Positions 1-4,990 of a DNA stretch of 7,037 bases are shown here, one piece after another (position 1 is the stretch's first letter; every line of letters starts with the position of its first letter). The position numbers and the translations under genes are program-made. Source of the stretch: Planctomycetota bacterium (GTDB lineage Bacteria > Planctomycetota > UBA1135 > GCA-002686595); assembly GCA_027623615.1 (NCBI GenBank), contig JAQBVH010000165.1, forward strand, positions 1-7,037, read 5' to 3'. A model generated the notes under the pieces. The model saw nothing but the letters and a program-made list of their open reading frames with translations, was not told the DNA's origin and made no database searches.

Positions 1-396
1 CGAGAGGACTGCCGCGCACGTGTAGGGTCCGACCCCTGGCAGGGCGAGGGCGGGCTCGAGCTCGTCCGGGAAGCGTCCGTCGTGTTCCGCGACGATCACG
101 CGGGCGGCGGCGTGCAGATTGCGCGCGCGGCGGTAGTAACCGAGGCCGCTCCAGCGGGCGAGCACCGCGTCCTCGTCGGCCGCCGCCAGCGCATGCACGG
201 TCGGGAAGCTCTCGAGGAACGCGTGCCAGTACTCGATCACGGCCTCGACGCGGGTCTGCTGCAGCATCGCCTCGCTGATCCAGATCGCGTAGGGATCGGC
301 CGTGCGACGCCAGGGCAGGTCCCGCGCAGCGCCCGCGTACCAGCCGAGGAGCTGGTCACGCAGGCGGCGACGAGTGCGCGGATCGAGGCGGGCCAT
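1..396 (-). CDS. mutY: A/G-specific adenine glycosylase MutY, N-terminal part (runs off left edge)
   Basis: MutY removes adenine mispaired with 8-oxoguanine or guanine in DNA, starting base-excision repair in the cytoplasm. The 132 visible codons, read right to left from ATG at 396-394, show the family signatures in order: the N-terminal 'WYAGAARDLPWRRTADPYAIWISEAMLQQTRV' region with the catalytic Glu of SEAMLQQT, the 'WSGLGYYRRARNLHAAA' segment, and the helix-hairpin-helix 'LPGVGPYTCAAVLS' at the window edge. The catalytic Asp, the four-Cys iron-sulfur cluster and the C-terminal 8-oxoG recognition domain lie outside the window. The start is the first in-frame ATG and gives the usual short leader before the LPWR motif. 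I see no Shine-Dalgarno sequence. The gene is divergent from the membrane protein gene at 435. Endonuclease III is the nearest alternative, but SEAMLQQTRV and GLGYYRRARNLH fit MutY clearly better. Confidence 0.95.
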   Translation of the reverse strand, partial: MARLDPRTRRRLRDQLLGWYAGAARDLPWRRTADPYAIWISEAMLQQTRVEAVIEYWHAFLESFPTVHALAAADEDAVLARWSGLGYYRRARNLHAAARVIVAEHDGRFPDELEPALALPGVGPYTCAAVLS

Positions 397-434
397 CGGG
401 ACAGAGAGTACAGACTCGTCTCGCACCCGCCCGT
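397..434. promoter_or_regulatory. Very short divergent intergenic region between mutY and the membrane protein gene
   Basis: Only 38 bases separate the two divergent start codons (50 if the membrane protein starts at 447). Both promoters, or their overlapping parts, must therefore lie here or inside the opposite gene. On the minus strand, TACTCT at 410-405 resembles a -10 box 8 bases from the mutY ATG, which would make the mRNA leaderless or nearly so. I find no matching -35 box and no convincing box for the plus-strand gene. The sites are inference; the spacing is directly visible. Confidence 0.3.
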
Positions 435-2825
435 ATGCTCCGGGCGATGAACCGCCTCGTGCTCGGCTTCCTGTGCGGCGTGCTCGCGATCGGCGTCCGC
501 CGCGTGCCGGGCGAGACGCTGCTGGAGCTGCCGCGCGCCGGGGATGGGGCGACCCTCGCCGCGCGCGCCGCGATCCTCGGTCTCGTCGCCCTGGCCCTCG
601 CGCTGAGCAAGCGCACCTGGAGCGGCAGGCCGGGAACGCCGCTGCTCTTCGGTGCGGCGCTCGGCGTCTGGGTCGAGGGCCTGCCCGTCGATCTGCGCTT
701 CAATGGCACCAGCGCGATGGTCCCCCTCGCGCTGGTCGCCCTGGCCCTGTTCGTGCTGCGCGACAGGCGCGCCGAGGCAGAGCCCGCGCCCGAGACGAAC
801 CCGCCCGGCTTCGCGCCTGCGGCCCTGTTGATCGGCGCCGGGGTCACCCTCTTGCTCGATCCGCTGGTGCGGGTCGTGCTGCGCTTCGGCGCCGGCACCG
901 GCATGGAGGCCGCCTTCGTCGGCGGCTTGTTCCTGTTGCTGGCCACCTTCGGAGGTCTGGCCTTCGGCGCGCCGCTGCGCGCAGCGCGCGACCGCGCAGG
1001 CTCCCTCGCGATGGTGGTCGCCGGGCTCCTGACCGCGCCGGCCGCCCTGCTCTCTTGGGGTGCCCTGCGGGGCCAGGCGATCCCGCCCCTCGCGCGGCGT
1101 GAGTTCCTCGACCGCTTCGACCTGGACCGATCCCTCGAGGGCCAGCTGTCGGTGCTCGGCGTCGTCGCGGTGCTCGGCCTGCTCTTGCCGGCCTTCACGG
1201 CGGGGTTGAGCGTGACCTGCGCACGCCGCCGGGGCGAGGCGAGCTCCCTGGCCGGCGGCGCTGCGATCGCCTGCGCCTTGCTAGCCCTGCGTTGGGTCGA
1301 GCAGCCTTGGTTCGTCGGCGCGTTGGTGCTCGCGGCGGCTGCACCGTGCGCCCTGGTCAACGCGCGCGCCGCGCTGAAGGGACGTTCGCGCGTGGCCCTC
1401 GGCGTCCTGGGCCTGATCGCGGTCCTGACTGCGCTTCCCCTGCGCCACATGCACACCCTGGACCGGTCGCCCGTGCTGCCCTGGGAGCGCTTTCCCAGCC
1501 CTCCCGGCCACCTGGAGGTGAACCGCGACGGTCAGTTCCTGGTCCGGCGAGCCAGGGGTGGCATCGCCCAGGTCCTGCTAGATCGGGTCGAGATCGCACC
1601 GTCCCATGAGCGCGCGGCGGCGGACGCGAAGCGACTCGAACTGGCCCTCGGCCTCGTGCCTGCCGCAGCGCGCGCGGACGGGTTCGAGGTGCTGCTGGTC
1701 GGTCAGCTGACCCCGGGTCGTGCGTTCCTGATGAACACGTCCGGCGTTACCCGTGTCGACCGGACCGCGGCCTGGTGGCGGACGATGGACGATCTCGAGA
1801 CGAGGCTGTTCCAGGGGCAGACCGAGATCACGCCACCCGTCGGCGAGGTCGTCGCGCCGGGCGTCGCCGAGAAGCGGCTCGCGGCCGGCGCCTACGACCT
1901 GGTGGTCGTGCCCGCGGTCAAGGGCGGCCCGCCGCCGCGTGCCCCGCGCTTGCCCGAGGTCGAGGGCACCATCGTCGTCGCCTGGATCGATGCGAGCCTC
2001 GACCTCGCGCAGCGCCGGCTGCCGGAATACGTGCTCGTCACCCTCGACGGCATGCACGAACCGGCGCTCGCTCTCGTCTCCGGACTCGAGCTCGACGAGC
2101 AGCCCGCCGCCCCCGACATGCCGGCGTTCTGGCGTAGCGGCGCTCCGATCGACGCGCCCGGTGTGCGCGAGTACGGCTTCGAGCGCGGCGAAGACCGTGA
2201 CCGACGCGCGCGCTCCGCGCTCATGCGTCGCTTCGCCCAGGCGTACGACAACAGCCCCTGGGAAGAGCTCACGGCGGGACTGGCGGCGCACTTCGAAGCC
2301 CAGGTGCGCAGCTCCCCGTGGGCTGACCGCGCGGTGGGATCAGAGCTGGTCGAGCCGGCACTCACGCATTTGCTCGCGGCAGGCGCGCGCGCTCAACCAG
2401 ATCGCTTGACCCGCGAAGTGTGGGACGGGCTGGCGGACATCCTCATCGGCAAGCGCGACGTCGAGGGGATCTGGCGGTGGGTCGAACCACTCGCAGGTTT
2501 CTGGGACGACTGGAAGATGGGTGAGATCGCCCTCGCCCTCGCGGACCTCGAGAGCCTCGACGTCGAAGCAGCCGCGGCGCGCCTGGCTCCGATCGAGACA
2601 ACCCCCGCGGACCTGGAGCTGTACGACCACCACCGCCGCGCGCGCTTGAAGTTGGCCGCAGCGCTGCGTGACGCGGGCGATGCGCAAGGCGCGCAGGACC
2701 TCGTGGAGGAGCTCCTGCGCGAGGATCCCGAGAACCGTCGCGCATGGGGACTGCTCGCGCCCGTGCCTCCCGAGGAACCCGAGGAGCACCTCGCCCCCCC
2801 TGAGGACGGCCAGGACGATGGGTAA
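435..2825 (+). CDS. Multi-pass membrane protein fused to a degenerate spermidine-synthase-like domain
   Basis: A 796-residue protein with no assigned function. Residues about 8-340 are hydrophobic, with roughly ten likely membrane segments (for example near 45-59, 93-107, 131-150, 158-178, 192-210, 238-258, 272-288, 293-310 and 319-337). Residues about 348-570 resemble the polyamine (spermidine) synthase fold: an N-terminal strand region 'SPPGHLEVNRDGQFLV', then 'FEVLLVGQLTPGRAF' at 417-431 in place of the glycine-rich SAM loop, 'YDLVVVPA' at 487-494 in place of the catalytic-Asp strand, and 'GTIVVAWIDAS' at 511-521. The glycine-rich loop, the acidic ribose-binding residue and the catalytic Asp all look lost, so enzymatic activity is doubtful. 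Residues about 590-775 are helical, ending in a TPR-like hairpin (738-773) and a Pro/Glu/Asp-rich tail. Membrane-plus-spermidine-synthase fusions are a known bacterial architecture, and this resembles a diverged member. The start at 435 is the longest; ATG at 447, giving MNRLVLGF, is equally plausible. Neither has a Shine-Dalgarno sequence. Confidence 0.8.
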   Translation: MLRAMNRLVLGFLCGVLAIGVRRVPGETLLELPRAGDGATLAARAAILGLVALALALSKRTWSGRPGTPLLFGAALGVWVEGLPVDLRFNGTSAMVPLALVALALFVLRDRRAEAEPAPETNPPGFAPAALLIGAGVTLLLDPLVRVVLRFGAGTGMEAAFVGGLFLLLATFGGLAFGAPLRAARDRAGSLAMVVAGLLTAPAALLSWGALRGQAIPPLARREFLDRFDLDRSLEGQLSVLGVVAVLGLLLPAFTAGLSVTCARRRGEASSLAGGAAIACALLALRWVEQPWFVGALVLAAAAPCALVNARAALKGRSRVALGVLGLIAVLTALPLRHMHTLDRSPVLPWERFPSPPGHLEVNRDGQFLVRRARGGIAQVLLDRVEIAPSHERAAADAKRLELALGLVPAAARADGFEVLLVGQLTPGRAFLMNTSGVTRVDRTAAWWRTMDDLETRLFQGQTEITPPVGEVVAPGVAEKRLAAGAYDLVVVPAVKGGPPPRAPRLPEVEGTIVVAWIDASLDLAQRRLPEYVLVTLDGMHEPALALVSGLELDEQPAAPDMPAFWRSGAPIDAPGVREYGFERGEDRDRRARSALMRRFAQAYDNSPWEELTAGLAAHFEAQVRSSPWADRAVGSELVEPALTHLLAAGARAQPDRLTREVWDGLADILIGKRDVEGIWRWVEPLAGFWDDWKMGEIALALADLESLDVEAAAARLAPIETTPADLELYDHHRRARLKLAAALRDAGDAQGAQDLVEELLREDPENRRAWGLLAPVPPEEPEEHLAPPEDGQDDG

Positions 2826-2864
2826 TCGTTTCCAAAGTGCCTCGTAGGCTGCGCCCTGGCGGAC

Positions 2865-2878
2865 TTGCGGTAGGCTTG
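2865..2878 (+). promoter_or_regulatory. Weak candidate -10-like element TAGGCTTG upstream of the exported protein gene
   Basis: The 105-base gap after the membrane protein gene contains TAGGCTTG at 2871-2878, about 52 bases before the ATG at 2931. The hexamer TAGGCT also occurs at 2845-2850, making a short direct repeat 26 bases apart. A similar octamer, TAGGGTTG, lies in the next intergenic gap at 4916-4923. TAGGCT-type -10 boxes are common in GC-rich bacteria, but no good -35 box sits at the right distance, so this is a tentative call. I see no intrinsic terminator in the gap. Confidence 0.2.
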
Positions 2879-2930
2879 AGCGAGGTCAGCGCGCTCTTTC
2901 TCGCTGCGTTGCCGACTCTCTCTGCGAGCC

Positions 2931-3506
2931 ATGCGCCACCGCCTCCACCTCCTGCTGCCGATCATCGTGCTCGGCTTCGCCGCCCTCGCCGAGGCTTCGA
3001 TCGAACGCCTGACCCTGCGTCAGATGATCGCCAAGTCCGACGCGGGCCTCGTGGGCGAGATCATCGCCACAAAGGTCATCGCGGTGCCCCTGGACGACGG
3101 TGGGGACGAGCTGACCTTCACCGAGCTCACGATCGAGGGCGCCGACCTCATCACCGGCGACGCGGTCACGGTCACGGTCAGCTACCCCGGTGGCGTCCTC
3201 CCGGGGGATCGCGGCAGCTACAACTCCGAGGCGCCGAGCCAGGACGACGTCAAGCTCGGCAACCGGGTGCTCGCCTTCTACACGTGGACCGACAACCTGG
3301 GCGGCGGCCATGCGACGAACGAGCTGCACGCCTGGCACGGCGGCCTGTTCCGCACCTTCACCGACAAGCAGGGTCGCGTCGTCGTGCAAGGGCGCGGCCC
3401 CGGCTACGCCGTCTCGAGGAACATGCGCCTGGCCGACCTCGGGGACCTGGCACGTGCCCACCGCAAGTCGCTCGACGCCGAGGCCGAGCGGACGACTGGT
3501 AAGTAG
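2931..3506 (+). CDS. Exported 191-residue protein of unknown function, partner of the downstream matrixin protease
   Basis: The protein starts with a clear Sec signal peptide, 'MRHRLHLLLPIIVLGFAALAEA', with likely cleavage after Ala22, so it is probably periplasmic or secreted. The mature part has no cysteine. It shows a pattern I recall from uncharacterised myxobacterial and planctomycete secreted proteins: 'LTLRQMIAKSDAGLVGEI' (residues 27-44), a strand with 'ELTFTELTIEG' (60-70), 'VTVSYPGGVLPGD' (81-93), 'SEAPSQDDVKLGNRVLAFYTW' (99-119) and a late 'QGRVVVQGRG' (147-156). The sequence suggests a compact beta-rich fold. No catalytic motif is visible. The gene ends 7 bases before the metalloprotease start, and its stop codon overlaps the likely ribosome-binding site of that gene, so the two are probably translated from one mRNA. 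The protein may help fold, inhibit or target the protease, but that is inference from position alone. The start is chosen because it places the signal peptide at the N terminus. Confidence 0.85.
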   Translation: MRHRLHLLLPIIVLGFAALAEASIERLTLRQMIAKSDAGLVGEIIATKVIAVPLDDGGDELTFTELTIEGADLITGDAVTVTVSYPGGVLPGDRGSYNSEAPSQDDVKLGNRVLAFYTWTDNLGGGHATNELHAWHGGLFRTFTDKQGRVVVQGRGPGYAVSRNMRLADLGDLARAHRKSLDAEAERTTGK

Positions 3507-3508
3507 GT
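3505..3508 (+). promoter_or_regulatory. Ribosome-binding site supporting the TTG start of the metalloprotease
   Basis: AGGT sits 5 bases before the TTG at 3514 and is the only recognisable Shine-Dalgarno-like sequence before a start in this window. Its AG is also the end of the TAG stop codon (3504-3506) of the upstream gene, which suits reinitiation by terminating ribosomes. Together with the signal peptide that begins at 3514, it decides the start of the protease gene. Confidence 0.5.
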
Positions 3509-3513
3509 TTCCC

Positions 3514-4872
3514 TTGAGGCTGTCCCCCCTCCTCCTGCCCACAGCCACCGTCTTCGCGGGCGGGTGGTTCCTCCTTCCGAGCGCCCAAGCTTGGGTCGAG
3601 CTCGGCTTCTTCCTGAGCACGGAACATCGCGACTTCCGCGTGTGGAACAACTTCGGGGACCCCGAGGCCAACGACCACACGGTCGAGCATCCGAACTTCC
3701 CGGGCTACACCGGCGCGACGGTCGCGATCTGGAAGGGTGCGGTCGAGTGGGGTTCGAGGCTGCACGGCGACGGCGAGGGTGATCCCTCCCAGCCCGCAGG
3801 CCTCGGTTCGGGCGGCGCGAACTTCGACCCGAGCTTCCAGGGGTTGGCGCAGGTCGCCGGAAGCGTCGGCGACAACATCCACTCCGAGCTGCAGGGCTGC
3901 AGCGGCGGAACCCATGCGTTCACCGAGTTCTTCCTCGATGGCAGCGGCTCGCGCACCTTCTACTACTCCTGCTGGAAGTGGGAGGATGACCCCGATCCGT
4001 CCTGGCCGAACCAGACCGGCAAGCTCGACCTGCAGGGCATCGCGACCCACGAGTTCGGGCACGCCCTGGGCCTCGGTCACTCGGACGACCCCGGCGCGAC
4101 GATGTACGCGACGACCGAGAACGGGAAGTCCCACCGCGACATCGCAGGGGACGACGTCGCTGGCATCAAGGCCATCTACGGCACCGCGGCCCCCTTCAAG
4201 CCACGTATCGACGAGGTCTCGATCGACCGGAACTCGCTGACCATCCACGGCGCGAACTTCGCGCCACTGGACAACGAGGTCTGGTTCACCCGGGGCACTG
4301 GCGCTGGCGACGGTTCGCCGATCGTCGCCTTTGGCGACTCCCCCAGCGGCGAGACCCTGATCGTCACCGTGCCCGCCCTGGCCGGGCCGGGCGACGTGCT
4401 CGTGCGCCTCGGACCGGGCGGCGGCGAGCGCCTCTCGAACGCCTTCCCGTTCGACGCGCGCCTCGAGTGCGACCCGATCACGATCACCTGCCCCACGACC
4501 CCCAACTCGGTCGGCAGCGGGGCCCGGGTGATCCTCACCGGCGGACAGAGCGTGTCCGCCAACACGACGGTGCTGAACGCGATCGGGTCCCCCCCGGGCC
4601 AGTTCGGCTTGTTCTTCTTCGGCGACGACACGGACGTGGTTCCGCTCGGCAACGGCACCCTGTGCATCGCCGCGCCGTTGATCCGCCTGGCTCCGCTTCC
4701 GATCGACGCCATGGGTCGCGCCAGCTTCCCCCTCGACCTCACCAGCCTGCCCCAGGGGGCGGCGATCGAAGCCGGGGACACGGTCCACTTCCAGTGGTGG
4801 TACCGCGACCCGAACGGCGGCGGCGCCATGTCGGACCTGAGCGACGCGATCGCGGTTCCGTTCTGCGAGTAG
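3514..4872 (+). CDS. Secreted matrixin-like zinc metalloprotease with IPT/TIG-like and C-terminal recurring domains
   Basis: A 452-residue exported metallopeptidase. The TTG start gives the signal peptide 'MRLSPLLLPTATVFAGGWFL...PSAQA', with likely cleavage after Ala26. There is no in-frame ATG before the active site, and an AGGT lies just upstream. The catalytic domain (about 38-225) carries the metzincin zinc site HEFGHALGLGHS, with ligands His179, His183 and His189 and catalytic Glu180, followed by the Met-turn Met197 in 'GATMYATTE'. I see no cysteine-switch prodomain (PRCGxPD); the mature protein goes straight into 'FRVWNNFGDPEANDH'. Residues about 230-316 ('PRIDEVSIDRNSLTIHGANF ... VPALAGPGDVLVRLG ... 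LSNAFPFD') match an IPT/TIG immunoglobulin-like fold. Residues about 326-452 ('CPTTPNSVGSGA ... FQWWYRDPNGGGAMSDLSDAIAVPFC') form a domain I recall at the C termini of many secreted planctomycete proteins, of unknown role. The protein probably cleaves extracellular proteins; the substrate is unknown. It is likely co-translated with the gene at 2931. Confidence 0.9.
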   Translation: MRLSPLLLPTATVFAGGWFLLPSAQAWVELGFFLSTEHRDFRVWNNFGDPEANDHTVEHPNFPGYTGATVAIWKGAVEWGSRLHGDGEGDPSQPAGLGSGGANFDPSFQGLAQVAGSVGDNIHSELQGCSGGTHAFTEFFLDGSGSRTFYYSCWKWEDDPDPSWPNQTGKLDLQGIATHEFGHALGLGHSDDPGATMYATTENGKSHRDIAGDDVAGIKAIYGTAAPFKPRIDEVSIDRNSLTIHGANFAPLDNEVWFTRGTGAGDGSPIVAFGDSPSGETLIVTVPALAGPGDVLVRLGPGGGERLSNAFPFDARLECDPITITCPTTPNSVGSGARVILTGGQSVSANTTVLNAIGSPPGQFGLFFFGDDTDVVPLGNGTLCIAAPLIRLAPLPIDAMGRASFPLDLTSLPQGAAIEAGDTVHFQWWYRDPNGGGAMSDLSDAIAVPFCE

Positions 4873-4890
4873 CCGGTTAAGGCACGCGGC

Positions 4891-4921
4891 TTGTAGACGG
4901 GGGCCCCGCCTCCGATAGGGT
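4891..4921 (+). promoter_or_regulatory. Weak candidate promoter for the TMTC-like gene
   Basis: In the 118-base gap before the ATG at 4991, TTGTAG (4891-4896) and TAGGGT (4916-4921) are separated by 19 bases and could serve as -35 and -10 boxes, with the -10 about 70 bases before the start. Each matches consensus only partly. The gap also has short GC-rich self-complementary stretches (GGGGCCCC near 4900-4907, GGCCGCCCGGCC at 4957-4968) but no stem followed by a T-run, so no intrinsic terminator for the protease gene is called. Confidence 0.2.
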
Positions 4922-4990
4922 TGGCTCCCGGTCGGAAGCGCCCACCTGTGCTGCTCGGCCGCCCGGCCCCCTGTGCGATCGCGCCCAGCG

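Noticed and set aside
82..450. A 122-codon plus-strand frame at the left edge
   Set aside because: It is antisense to mutY, whose catalytic and helix-hairpin-helix motifs are unmistakable.
356..1456. A 366-codon minus-strand frame and a 266-codon plus-strand frame (302-1102) overlapping the membrane protein gene
   Set aside because: Both are rich in Arg, Ala, Pro and Ser without domain features, while the 435-2825 frame gives clean membrane segments and a continuous domain order.
2900..2928. CTCGC/GCGAG inverted repeat just before the ATG of the small exported protein gene
   Set aside because: The stem is only 5 base pairs with a 19-base loop, and such pairs are expected by chance at this base composition.
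2886..3680. A 264-codon minus-strand frame and a 221-codon plus-strand frame (2837-3502) over the small exported protein gene
   Set aside because: The 2931-3506 frame has a textbook signal peptide and a sensible mature sequence; the others are Arg/Pro-rich or Val/Asp/Glu-rich shadows.
4898..4970. GC-rich self-complementary stretches after the metalloprotease gene as a possible terminator
   Set aside because: GGGGCCCC is a loopless palindrome and GGCCGCCCGGCC has only a 4-base stem and loop. Neither is followed by a T-run, so they fit chance in GC-rich DNA.
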